A stretch of 64,000 nucleotides of DNA, from assembly GCA_029213195.1 (NCBI GenBank), contig JARGNI010000018.1:1-64000 (forward strand), in the 5' to 3' direction. The DNA is from Verrucomicrobiales bacterium (GTDB lineage: Bacteria; Verrucomicrobiota; Verrucomicrobiia; Verrucomicrobiales; DEV007). This document shows, in pieces, positions 27,085 to 35,361 of this stretch (positions are counted from its first letter, which is position 1; each line of letters begins with the position of its first letter). The position numbers were made by a program, and so were the translations under genes. A model generated the notes under the pieces. That model searched no databases. It was given only the letters and a program-made list of their open reading frames with translations, and was not told where the DNA came from.

Positions 27085-27501
27085 ATGGCTACAGAACTAC
27101 TACCTATTGCAGAAGATCGCCCCGAGTGCGTCGAAGTGAAGATATCGGGAAAACTCCACGGCGAGGACTACGAGGCATTCGGATCCGCCATCGACGATCG
27201 GATCAAGGAACACGGAAACCTGAAAATGCTGGTCTGCCTGCGCGATTTCAGCGGATGGGATCTCAAAGCACTCTGGGAGGACCTCAAATTCGACCTCGCT
27301 CATTTCTCTGACATCGATCTGCTCGCCGTGGTGGGAGACAAGACCTGGGAGAAATGGATGGTGACCTTCTGTCAGCCCTTCACCACCGCCGAAATCCGCT
27401 ACTTCGATGCGGCAGAGTATGACGAAGCGAAGGATTGGATTCTCACCGGCGAGAAGACAGAACCCCATACCGGACTGGGTGAACAAGTCACCCCGTTCTA
27501 A
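27085..27501 (+). CDS. SpoIIAA-like (STAS/SEC14-type) protein
   Basis: A 138-residue small cytoplasmic protein. The pattern VEVKISGKLHGEDYEAFGSA, LKMLVCLRDFSGWD, ALWEDLKFDLAHFSDIDLLA and a VVGDKTWEKWM segment matches the SpoIIAA-like family (PF11964), related to STAS domains. Family members may bind lipids or nucleotides; the function is not established. It is divergent from the AIM24 gene, with about 190 bases between starts, and stands alone. Length is normal. Confidence 0.85.
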   Translation: MATELLPIAEDRPECVEVKISGKLHGEDYEAFGSAIDDRIKEHGNLKMLVCLRDFSGWDLKALWEDLKFDLAHFSDIDLLAVVGDKTWEKWMVTFCQPFTTAEIRYFDAAEYDEAKDWILTGEKTEPHTGLGEQVTPF

Positions 27502-27559
27502 GGGGCGTGTTGTCTTGCCGCAGGACGCGCATACCTTCGATGTCGGGGGCATGAGCGAC

Positions 27560-27576
27560 CCACGGATGTCCCGTGG
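27560..27576. other. Short hairpin in the convergent gap after the SpoIIAA-like gene
   Basis: CCACGG-ATGTC-CCGTGG forms a six-base stem. No T-run follows on either strand, so it is at best a weak terminator. The rest of the 200-base gap shows nothing convincing. Confidence 0.25.
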
Positions 27577-27701
27577 ACGAGCGCATGCCGCTGGACAAAC
27601 GTGTCGCCCCTTCGTCATTCCCTAAAGAGGCGGCGGCCCGTGAGCCCCTTTATCCAAACGGACCTTCCGGCGAGGGGAAGAGCGAGTGCCCTCGCCCGGT
27701 C

Positions 27702-29264
27702 TCAATCCATCAGTTCGGACAGAATCTCAGGGATGGAACGATCCTTCTCGGACTGACCATCCACGATCACGAGCCGATCGGCTTCACTGGGTTCGGGCCT
27801 TTCGTATTCCGCTTTCAATTGTCGATAGACCGCGATATCGGCATCGCTTGCCTCGCGGTTTTCCTCTTTCCGTTCCGCCAGCCTCTCGATGGCAAGGGAC
27901 TCGGGAAGTTCGATCTGCAGAATCGCCAGTTTCAGATTCCGGGCCCCTGCCGCCTCTCGGGCCATCTTCCGCAGGGACCGGGTCCGAAAATTGGCATCCA
28001 TCAGGGCCACTCCATGTTGCTCGGCAGTATCGATCCCCCTCTCGATCAATTCCCGGTAGACGCCCTCGGAGAAGGACGGGCCGTAGAATTGGGGATCCAG
28101 GCGTTCGTGGGGTTCCACGCCGGCCATTTCCTTTCGGACCCGGTCACTGCCAAAGGTGGCCCAGCCTGTTTCCTCCCCCATCGCACGACAAAGACAGGAC
28201 TTGCCCGATCCCGGCAATCCGCAGCAAATGACCAACCACGACTGATCCCCAATCGCAGAGGCCGCCGAAAAGTGGAAGTATCGTCGGGCTTCGGCAGACG
28301 CGGATTTCTTTTCTTCCCCACTCAACTCCTCTTCGCCGGCGGCAATCGCGGAAACCTTGGCCCGGACCATAGCCCGATAACGAACCAGCGCTGGCATGAG
28401 CGAACCCTGCTCCCCGTCGCCACTGGACTCCACATAGGCATCGAGATAGGTCGCGGCCAGTTCAGGATGCCCACGGTACTGCAAATCCATCACGAGAAAG
28501 GCATTTTCCAGCGCGGTGTCAGAACAGCGAAAGTCGCGATTGAACTCGATGCAGTCGTAGATTGCCATGGGATCGCTGAGACAGATATTCCTCGCGTGGA
28601 GATCTCCATGGCCATCGACGACTCGACCCTCGCCAACGCGACGCCCGAGATCCGGTATGAGCTGCTCGAAATCCCGCCTCGTTTTCTCCTCCAATTTCCG
28701 GTGAAGCGTGGGATCGAAAATGGTTCCGACAGCCGACCGGGTTTCCTCGAAGTTCTCGAGGGCAAAGCGAGCCAGGTGTTCCGGATTGCCGCAAGCATCG
28801 ACCTCCCTGCCACGCTCTCCGGTTCGATGAAAGGAGGCGACCTTGTACGCTACCTCACGAATCTGACCTGAGGTGACCGCACCGTCCTCGAGCAATCGGT
28901 CCAGCATCCGATCCTCGGGCAGAAGCACCATCTCGACCGCGTAGTCGATGATCTCGCCATTCGATTTCCCCTCTCCCCCCCCAATGCGAAGCGCCCCGTC
29001 CGGAAGCCTTACCAGAGAGACGACGTCGAGATAGATCTCGGGACAAAGCCTGCGATTGAGCCGAACTTCTTCACTGCAGAATATCTTTCTCCGGGCAAGT
29101 GTGGAGTAATCGACGAAATCCAGTTTGATCGGTTTCTTGAACTTGTAGGCTCGCCTACCCGTCAGGCAAACGACGGAGAGATGGGTTTGCAGGACCGCAA
29201 CGGAATCGCCCGGGTCGGGAAAAATCGAGGAATCATGGAGTTGCTCAAGAAACTGCGGGTCCAT
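27702..29264 (-). CDS. Fusion of aminoglycoside-phosphotransferase-like kinase and P-loop ATPase
   Basis: A 520-residue two-domain protein. The N-terminal kinase-like domain (about 1-320) has a YKFKKPIKLDF strand and the catalytic-loop motif HGDLHARN starting at His219 with Asp221, followed by a YDCIEFN metal-binding segment. The C-terminal domain is a P-loop kinase with Walker A GLPGSGKS at residues 349-356, then TFGSDRVRKEM. This arrangement is a known but functionally uncharacterised bacterial family, often named AAA family ATPase. Small-molecule phosphorylation is likely; the substrate is unknown. It is probably monocistronic. Confidence 0.87.
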   Translation of the reverse strand: MDPQFLEQLHDSSIFPDPGDSVAVLQTHLSVVCLTGRRAYKFKKPIKLDFVDYSTLARRKIFCSEEVRLNRRLCPEIYLDVVSLVRLPDGALRIGGGEGKSNGEIIDYAVEMVLLPEDRMLDRLLEDGAVTSGQIREVAYKVASFHRTGERGREVDACGNPEHLARFALENFEETRSAVGTIFDPTLHRKLEEKTRRDFEQLIPDLGRRVGEGRVVDGHGDLHARNICLSDPMAIYDCIEFNRDFRCSDTALENAFLVMDLQYRGHPELAATYLDAYVESSGDGEQGSLMPALVRYRAMVRAKVSAIAAGEEELSGEEKKSASAEARRYFHFSAASAIGDQSWLVICCGLPGSGKSCLCRAMGEETGWATFGSDRVRKEMAGVEPHERLDPQFYGPSFSEGVYRELIERGIDTAEQHGVALMDANFRTRSLRKMAREAAGARNLKLAILQIELPESLAIERLAERKEENREASDADIAVYRQLKAEYERPEPSEADRLVIVDGQSEKDRSIPEILSELMD

Positions 29265-29329
29265 GCGGATTGCATCTGACTAACGAAGTCATCTCGCCAG
29301 CAATACCGCTTTCAAGCCTGCGGTACCTC

Positions 29330-29713
29330 TCACGATTCCGGATCACCCGACTTCTCCTTTTCTTCCCCCAGGGTAAAGACGAGCTCCTTGTCGGCTCGGA
29401 ACATCTTCCCGCCCGGCTTGCTGTCGGCCCCCAGCGTTCCGATGGTGACCGTGGTTCCGTCATCACTGACGGAGTAGATAAAGGTCTTCTTGATGATATC
29501 CTGGGTTTCCTCCTCCGGCAGCCCCAGTTCCTCGAGAGTTTCGGGAAGGCTCCCTTTCTCCGCATACCATTCTTCGATCGCGACCTGGATGGCAGCCATA
29601 CGATCTTCGATCTCCACAGAGGGAGGTTTTCGGTCTTTCAGGAAAAACACTCCGGCACCGATCAGGACGAGGCAAATCGTGACGAACGTAATCGTTTTCT
29701 TCTCTTCGCTCAT
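29330..29713 (-). CDS. Pseudopilin-like single-pass membrane protein lacking a prepilin motif
   Basis: A 127-residue protein with one N-terminal membrane helix (about residues 8-25) and a soluble domain. The first part, DRMAAIQVAIEEWYAEKGSLPETLEEL, has the helix-plus-GSLP pattern seen after the transmembrane part of GspG-type pseudopilins. The C-terminal TIGTLGADSKPGGKMF resembles the calcium-binding loop of major pseudopilins (the GADGxPGG pattern). However, there is no Gly-Phe-Thr-Leu-Ile-Glu prepilin peptidase site. The name is inference from these two local similarities. Confidence 0.6.
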   Translation of the reverse strand: MSEEKKTITFVTICLVLIGAGVFFLKDRKPPSVEIEDRMAAIQVAIEEWYAEKGSLPETLEELGLPEEETQDIIKKTFIYSVSDDGTTVTIGTLGADSKPGGKMFRADKELVFTLGEEKEKSGDPES

Positions 29714-30082
29714 GGTAGGTCAGGATATTCAGGTCGCAGGAAAATCAAAGTAATCCCCTGGCAGACATTCTCGCTCACCAGATGACACTCTCGGGTGCCC
29801 ACTCTCAACCGGTGCGGGAACACTCTCAACTACGGATTGCAAGAGGAATGATTTTCAAGGAAGCCGCAAGTTCCTCGGGACAACCTCAAGCCTTTCTCGT
29901 CACTACTTCCCCCCCGGTCTTGCCTCAACTTGATTCACTCCTTCCGAATCAGAGAGAAATCATATCGGGCCGAGGCGAAGGCAAAAAAACAACCGAAGTG
30001 AGGGAAGCAAAGCCGGCATCCGAGTAACATTCGGAGCAGGTCACGCTCTGCCCGGCAGGCATTCCCGGTTTCTCCAGCGCCG
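29714..30082. other. Intergenic region without a convincing gene
   Basis: Between the pseudopilin-like gene and the cytochrome gene, both on the minus strand. It contains a triple ACTCTC motif at 29787, 29801 and 29822 and a small hairpin TCCGA-gtaacat-TCGGA (30019-30035). An open plus-strand frame of 81 codons here has no recognisable features, and I do not call it. Confidence 0.4.
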
Positions 30083-30670
30083 CTACCGCGTCGAATACGA
30101 AAAGTGGCAGGAGACACAGGATGTCTGAAGTTTTTGGAGGGATCGATAACTTTCCAACACGTCTCCCTGGCTCGCCGTTTCCGCAAACTCGGATGCCTTT
30201 TCATGCATATCCCAAGCCAGGGTTCGCATCGGGATGGGCATGTAAAGGCCCGGCCCCTTTCCCTTGTGCTGACCTCTCTCGCTGCGGCCCATGGTGGTTT
30301 CTGCGATTTTTGCCGCTTCATCCAATTTCCCGTCCGCCATCAGCCCCTGGATCTGCGCCAGGGTGACGAGAAATCCTCTCATCTGTTCGCGAAGGATCGC
30401 TTTCTGTTCCGCGGGCATGGGCACATAGATTCTCGAATCGCTTACCGGTTCGGCAGCCTCTTCCTTGGAAACCGCAAGCGGCTCGAACTCCGGCATCTTT
30501 GCCTTCATCCCCGCCCCCGATCCCTTCCCGGCATGCTTTCCCTTCCCTGACACTCCAGGGGATGGGGAATCGGTTTTGTCATCCGCTACAATCGCAGGGA
30601 CAACGAGGTTCAGAAGAATGCCGACCGACGCAATTGCCGCGGCTACAAGGAAGACAGGTTTTCGTTTCAT
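30083..30670 (-). CDS. Exported class II-like cytochrome c
   Basis: A 195-residue protein with a signal peptide (about residues 1-29), a low-complexity Gly/Lys/Ser linker, and a helical domain ending in a heme c attachment motif CVSCH at residues 185-189, six residues from the C-terminus. A single CxxCH very near the C-terminal end of a helical bundle is the arrangement of cytochrome c-prime/class II cytochromes. It should be periplasmic and act in electron transfer or ligand binding; no redox partner is adjacent. The gene stands alone, and an AT-rich palindrome lies about 190 bases upstream. Confidence 0.8.
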   Translation of the reverse strand: MKRKPVFLVAAAIASVGILLNLVVPAIVADDKTDSPSPGVSGKGKHAGKGSGAGMKAKMPEFEPLAVSKEEAAEPVSDSRIYVPMPAEQKAILREQMRGFLVTLAQIQGLMADGKLDEAAKIAETTMGRSERGQHKGKGPGLYMPIPMRTLAWDMHEKASEFAETASQGDVLESYRSLQKLQTSCVSCHFSYSTR

Positions 30671-31039
30671 AACATGAAGAAATTCAAATAATCGATCACC
30701 TTGCTCGCTTTCGAGAGCTGGTCCGCAGGCTTTTCCGAACGGAATCGCCGATTCACCAGAGCAAAATTGTCGGTAACGAGACCGGAAGACTTTGCGCAGT
30801 GGGACAACACTCCTGATAGATCACACGGTTTTCATTCAGCAAATCTATATCACTATATCGCGATATAGCAATTTAAATCCTGATTCTCGTTCTCAGGCGC
30901 CCTCATCGACCTGAGGATTGCCGACAGTGGCTTCGGCAAGGCTCTCCTCAGGCGGACAATCGCAATCGGAGGTGGGGTAGATTTCTCTATTTCCCCAACG
31001 CAGACGAAAAGAACGAAATTCGACAAGCCCGCCGACCTT
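30671..31039. other. Intergenic region with AT-rich palindromic site
   Basis: No gene is seen. The segment lies upstream of the cytochrome gene and downstream of the sulfatase gene, both minus strand. Its notable content is the AT-rich stretch around 30840-30880 holding a perfect 16-base palindrome, listed separately. Confidence 0.5.
30853..30868. promoter_or_regulatory. Perfect 16-base palindrome, operator-like
   Basis: CTATATCG-CGATATAG is a perfect palindrome, preceded by a near-copy of the half-site (CTATATCA, 30845-30852). It sits in an AT-rich island in otherwise GC-rich DNA, about 185 bases upstream of the minus-strand cytochrome start. This suits binding by a dimeric helix-turn-helix repressor, but no regulator gene is adjacent. 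Confidence 0.45.
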
Positions 31040-32548
31040 TCATCGCACTGGCTTGGCGGGTTCTCCGGTCTGAACCGAAACGGGATAGGAGGCATCGTTC
31101 TCATCCAGTTTCGCGATCAGGGATTCTGCCATTTGCTCGAGGAGTTCCGGCATGTCTTCCGCCCGATTCTCCGTTTCCCAGGGATCTTCTTTCAAATGGT
31201 AGAGCTCCCAGCTCTTGGACTCGTAGCTGTAGATTACCTTCCAATCTCCCAGGATGAGGCTGCTGAAGAGGTTGTTCCGGTGAGCATGCGGAAAGTGAAC
31301 GAGGAACTCCTGGGGCCGCTGAGCATCTCGACCAGAGAAATACGGGGAAATATCAAACCCGTCGAGAGTCGAAGGCGAGGGATGCTTCGCTCCGGCGATG
31401 CGCAAAATCGTCGGCATGAAATCGGTGCAGGTTACGATGGCGTCTTCCCGAGTTCCCGCCTCGACGGGCAGTCGCTTTTGCAGCGGATTCTCCGGATCAG
31501 GTTTCGCCCAGGCGACCATGAGAGGAACTCTCGTCCCCCCTTCGTGGCGGGTTCCCTTGATCCCGCGGAGTGGCTTGCTCCCCATGGGATTGGCGCTGCC
31601 ATTGTCGGAGTAGAAAATAACCAGGGTTTCTTCGGCAACACCCAACTCATCCAGCTTCCGGATCATGTCTCCCAGCGACTTGTCCATTCCCTCGATGAGC
31701 GTGGCAAAGGCGAGGGCATGCCCTTTGAGCTGAGGATAATTCTTCGTGAAACGGGAGTCCGGATACAGAAACGGAGCATGGACCGCGTAGTGACTCATGT
31801 AGGCAAAGAAGGGCCGATCTTCACGAACCGCCTCGTCGATCGCGGCATTCATCTCCAGGGTAATCGCCTCGGTCAGAAACGTTTCGCTGCCGTGGTATTT
31901 TTCCAAACCGGGCACATCCCAGACATGGGCACCGGTTCGATGGTTGGCTGAATAGTTGTATTTCCCCCAGTAGCTGCCAGGCCCCCCACCTCCGAATCCG
32001 GCGATATTGACCTCGAAACCCACATTCACCGGATCGCCATTCACGGTATCGTCGGGACCAAAATGGGCTTTCCCGGCAAACAAGGTGGCATAGCCCGCCT
32101 CCTTGAGAAGGCCAGGCAGCGTGGGAAGGTCGGAAGGCAATCCCCTGACCTCCCACTCGGGATTTTTCAAGGTCTTGGTTTGAATTGCCCCCGGTGCGGA
32201 CTTCCAGGTTTTCGGATGGGTCCACTGAGTCACTTTGTGGCGAGGTGCATTCATCCCGGTCATCAGGCTGATTCGGGTGGGAGAACAGACCGAATAGGCG
32301 CGGGCCTGCGTAAACAGCCGCGCATTTTCCGCGAGTTTCTCCATGTTCGGGGTCCGGCAGAGCTGATTCAATTCGGAGATTACCGGTCGCCCCTCGCGAT
32401 CATGGAGAAAGGGAACGGATGTGTCCTGCGTTCCCATGTCGTCGACGAGGAAAAAGAGGATGTTCGGCTTGCCTGCCGCTTGCGCGGCCATGGCGAACAG
32501 GAGCAGGCAAAGGAAAACTGGAATCGAATGTCGACGGACTTGTTTCAT
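31040..32548 (-). CDS. Exported type I sulfatase (arylsulfatase family)
   Basis: A 502-residue sulfatase with a signal peptide (about residues 1-25). The metal-binding Asp36-Asp37 occurs in FFLVDDMG. The formylglycine motif CSPTR is at residues 88-92, where Cys88 would be oxidised to the catalytic formylglycine, followed by SLMTGMN. Later motifs include GKAHFG, YSDNGSA and a C-terminal ELYHLKEDPWETEN segment. It should hydrolyse sulfate esters, probably on a polysaccharide, in the periplasm or outside the cell. It appears monocistronic. Cys88 activation requires a formylglycine-generating enzyme or an anaerobic sulfatase-maturating enzyme not clearly present in the window. Confidence 0.94.
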   Translation of the reverse strand: MKQVRRHSIPVFLCLLLFAMAAQAAGKPNILFFLVDDMGTQDTSVPFLHDREGRPVISELNQLCRTPNMEKLAENARLFTQARAYSVCSPTRISLMTGMNAPRHKVTQWTHPKTWKSAPGAIQTKTLKNPEWEVRGLPSDLPTLPGLLKEAGYATLFAGKAHFGPDDTVNGDPVNVGFEVNIAGFGGGGPGSYWGKYNYSANHRTGAHVWDVPGLEKYHGSETFLTEAITLEMNAAIDEAVREDRPFFAYMSHYAVHAPFLYPDSRFTKNYPQLKGHALAFATLIEGMDKSLGDMIRKLDELGVAEETLVIFYSDNGSANPMGSKPLRGIKGTRHEGGTRVPLMVAWAKPDPENPLQKRLPVEAGTREDAIVTCTDFMPTILRIAGAKHPSPSTLDGFDISPYFSGRDAQRPQEFLVHFPHAHRNNLFSSLILGDWKVIYSYESKSWELYHLKEDPWETENRAEDMPELLEQMAESLIAKLDENDASYPVSVQTGEPAKPVR

Positions 32549-32788
32549 GACGGGGAGTTAGGGGAAAGGAGTAGACCTGGAAGCATAAAGGGTCGGCAGA
32601 AATTACCAATTCCCGAATGCAGGAAAGCGCCCCCTCCGCGGCAAGTTCCTCGGCATCACGATTGAGATAGGCAATCCAGGGCTTTTCGAGGTTCCGAGAA
32701 ATCGTCGCCCTCCAACACAGAAACGGCGACTGCCCGGCAAAACCGAAAGACAATCGCCGTTTGGAGAAAACGAGTTTCTTTTCGAACC

Positions 32789-34291
32789 CTAGAGAACTTC
32801 GGGAACCACGAAGGGCGCTCGATATTCCCGAGTTGCGAGACGGTTCGCCGGCTCGTCGAGATCACCATTGCCTTCGGCCCACTCCGTTTCGGGATTGAAC
32901 TTCACCATCGGTCCGAGAACGACCTTCTTCTCGTCGATCGCAACCCCATTCGCTCCGAGATGATCTGCCATCGACTGGTAGCGATCGGTCAGGGTCGAAT
33001 CGGACTTGATGCTTTCGAGAATCTCATCGTTCGACATCCGCACGCCAAGACGATGGGAAATCAAGCCAGTGTGACAAAGAGCACTGGAAATGTGAGTCTC
33101 CTCACAATCGGCATACTGATCCTCGATATTCCGGGATTTCACCGCGGTGATGAAGTTGGTGAAAATATCCTCCGTTTTCACGGACTTGGGAGCGTCCATG
33201 GACTTGCCATCACGATCCTTGATCTTCACCGATCCACCCGCGTTGGTGTAGACGTAACCGCCTTCGCACACGACCACGACGGAGATTCCACTCTCTTCCG
33301 GGAACTCATCCGGACGGTTCATGTTCTTACCCCAGCCACTTTCCTGCGACTTCTTGTCTTTGGGCAACCCCCGGGTTTCGAAGATCAGCGGAGCGGTATC
33401 GTAGTCGTGATAGACAATCTGCGTATTGGGCGTCTCTCCATCATCATCGTAACCGAGGCGACCACCGATGCTCATGGAACGAGGAGCGATCTTGTCTTCC
33501 CCGAGATACCAGCGCGCAACATCCATCTGGTGGATGCCCTGGTTCCCCATGTCACCATTGCCGTAGTCATAAAACCAGTGCCAGTCGTAGTGGAAACGCT
33601 TCCGCCCGAGGGGAGACTCCTGCTGTGCCGGACCACACCAGAGATCGTAGTCAACCCCGTCGGGGATGCTGCCACCTCCGCCTTTTCCAATGGAAGTCCG
33701 GGGTTTGTAGCACATCCCCTTGACGTATTCGATCTTTCCGAGATTTCCTTCCTGGACGAACTTCACGGCCGCCTGGATCGACCCGCTGGCACGACTCTGG
33801 GTTCCGCCCTGGCAGATCTTCTGATTCTTCCGAGCCAGCTTCACGAGCTGGCGACCTTCCCAGACGTTGTGAGAAATCGGCTTCTCGACGTAGGCATCCT
33901 TGCCCGCCTGGATCGCCCAGACCCCGGCAAGGGTATGCCAATGGTTGGGAGTCGCCGTCGACATCGCATCGATATCGCCGTTCTCGAACATATCCCGCAT
34001 GTCGGCAAACCCGGCGACACTGATCTTCTGCTGATCGGCCATCTTGTTGACCCGAGCGTCAAGCACCTTCGGATCACAATCACAGAGCGCGGTGACGCGG
34101 ACCCCCTTCATCTTGGCGTAGGCATCCATGTGAGACTTGCCTCGCCCGTTCACCCCGATGACCCCAACACGGATATCCTCGTTGGCTCCGAGAACACGAG
34201 AATTGGGCCAGGCAAGAGCGAGACCGAATCCGGCTCCATACTTGAGGACTTTACGACGATCGACGTTCGCGGGAGATTGGGGTGTTTTCAT
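32789..34291 (-). CDS. Tat-exported Gfo/Idh/MocA family oxidoreductase
   Basis: A 500-residue NAD(P)-dependent oxidoreductase. ATG at 34291 is chosen because the following DRRKVLKYGAGFGLAL is a Tat-like signal; another in-frame ATG lies 39 bases upstream. The Rossmann fold begins IRVGVIGVNGRGKSH, and the EKPISHNVWEG segment contains the conserved Lys of the family. A long C-terminal domain with DLWCGPAQ and a WHWFYDYGNGDMGNQGIHQM segment is typical of the exported Planctomycetota-Verrucomicrobiota members. Substrate is probably a sugar derivative and unknown. It is followed by the sulfatase gene after 240 bases on the same strand. Confidence 0.93.
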   Translation of the reverse strand: MKTPQSPANVDRRKVLKYGAGFGLALAWPNSRVLGANEDIRVGVIGVNGRGKSHMDAYAKMKGVRVTALCDCDPKVLDARVNKMADQQKISVAGFADMRDMFENGDIDAMSTATPNHWHTLAGVWAIQAGKDAYVEKPISHNVWEGRQLVKLARKNQKICQGGTQSRASGSIQAAVKFVQEGNLGKIEYVKGMCYKPRTSIGKGGGGSIPDGVDYDLWCGPAQQESPLGRKRFHYDWHWFYDYGNGDMGNQGIHQMDVARWYLGEDKIAPRSMSIGGRLGYDDDGETPNTQIVYHDYDTAPLIFETRGLPKDKKSQESGWGKNMNRPDEFPEESGISVVVVCEGGYVYTNAGGSVKIKDRDGKSMDAPKSVKTEDIFTNFITAVKSRNIEDQYADCEETHISSALCHTGLISHRLGVRMSNDEILESIKSDSTLTDRYQSMADHLGANGVAIDEKKVVLGPMVKFNPETEWAEGNGDLDEPANRLATREYRAPFVVPEVL

Positions 34292-34395
34292 AGCTATGTA
34301 ATGGGAAGGCGTTTCTGCTTGCCGACTCAAAACTAAAAAATCACGATCCTCCCGGCAATGCGGAAATGTCCCGTGGATGCGCGGTATTCATGCGC

Positions 34396-34423
34396 AAAAA
34401 AGCCGTCGGGGCTCCGACGGCTT
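34396..34423 (-). terminator. Rho-independent terminator after the Bax inhibitor-1 gene
   Basis: AAGCCGTCGG (34400-34409) pairs with CCGACGGCTT (34414-34423) around a four-base loop. On the minus strand it is followed by a T-run (A-run at 34396-34400). It lies about 40 bases past the stop of the minus-strand gene ending at 34465. Confidence 0.85.
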
Positions 34424-34464
34424 CTGCGTTTCCTGGTCAGAAAACCAAAAGAAAGGGATCCGGA

Positions 34465-35166
34465 TCAATCCCGGTTCATGAAAATCTGGAGGATATACCA
34501 GAAGAGGAGCGCCACACTCGCAAAGAGCGAAAGGGAAGCCGAGACATACTGATCGGTCCGATAGTGATGAATAATGTTCGAGGTGTTGTAAAGAATCGCC
34601 ACCGACGCAAAGATCGCCATCGCTCCGGCAAAGATCGTCCCGAGGTCGAATCCGAAAAGAATCGAAACCACGATGATCCCGATCGCGACGAATCCCCCAA
34701 CCATGAGGAAACCTCGAAGAAAGGAAAAATCCTTCTTCGTCGCGAAGGCAGCAAACGTCAGCCCTCCGAAAACAAAGGCCGTCGTGATACCTGCTTTCAT
34801 GATGACTCCTGGATCCTTCGCATAGTAGGCGGCCATGTAGAGCAGAGGCATGAAGATGATCGCTTCCGCAACGATGAACAGACCGAGACCGGCATACTGC
34901 ACGCCTCTGGACGTATCGGAAGAAGCGAGGCGATCCGCGAGAAAAGAAACTCCCATGAAGGCACCGAGGACGACAAGCCAACCCATGCCGCCGGTCATTT
35001 TTCCAATGAGAGCCGGAGCCCAACTCTGCTGGAGGAGAAACCATTCCACCCCGATGAAGGCGAGAATCGCGAAACCAAGGTGTAAGTAGGTCTTACGAAT
35101 AAACGCGGCACGCTCGTTGGGAGCAGCCTGCGCGACGGTATAGGGATTGGCGTATCCGGTATTCAT
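34465..35166 (-). CDS. Bax inhibitor-1/YccA family membrane protein
   Basis: A 233-residue integral membrane protein with about seven hydrophobic helices. The N-terminal RAAFIRKTYLHLGFAI, the LLYMAAYY segment, the TTAFVFGGLTFAAFATKKDF helix and the C-terminal YNTSNIIHHYRTDQYVSASL loop are characteristic of the Bax inhibitor-1/YccA family. Members act as pH-sensitive calcium leak channels or FtsH-associated proteins; the role here is not known. ATG at 35166 is preferred over one 36 bases upstream. It is followed by a good terminator and is divergent from the secretin-like gene. Confidence 0.93.
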   Translation of the reverse strand: MNTGYANPYTVAQAAPNERAAFIRKTYLHLGFAILAFIGVEWFLLQQSWAPALIGKMTGGMGWLVVLGAFMGVSFLADRLASSDTSRGVQYAGLGLFIVAEAIIFMPLLYMAAYYAKDPGVIMKAGITTAFVFGGLTFAAFATKKDFSFLRGFLMVGGFVAIGIIVVSILFGFDLGTIFAGAMAIFASVAILYNTSNIIHHYRTDQYVSASLSLFASVALLFWYILQIFMNRD

Positions 35167-35361
35167 AGTGAGTCTTGTATCAGAGGATAAGCTTTGCAGC
35201 AAATAGAGATTCCTTCAGCTCTCCGGGAAAATTCCTGTTCTGGTCTCCTTTGACGCCTGACGGTTTCATCCGTTCAAACGATTCCAGTTCCCACCTCCCA
35301 AGGTTTCTGCTTCAAAAGCCTCCCCAATCCTGACTATGCTCTGCAAACGCTCCAACAGATC

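Noticed and set aside
27573-27700. Short plus-strand open frame after the SpoIIAA-like gene (about 40 codons before the neighbour)
   Set aside because: No ATG-led start with ribosome-binding context and no homologous feature; it runs straight into the antisense of the kinase/ATPase fusion gene.
29782-30027. 81-codon plus-strand frame in the gap before the cytochrome gene
   Set aside because: Composition is unlike exported or cytoplasmic proteins of this window, there is no ribosome-binding sequence, and both neighbours are on the other strand.
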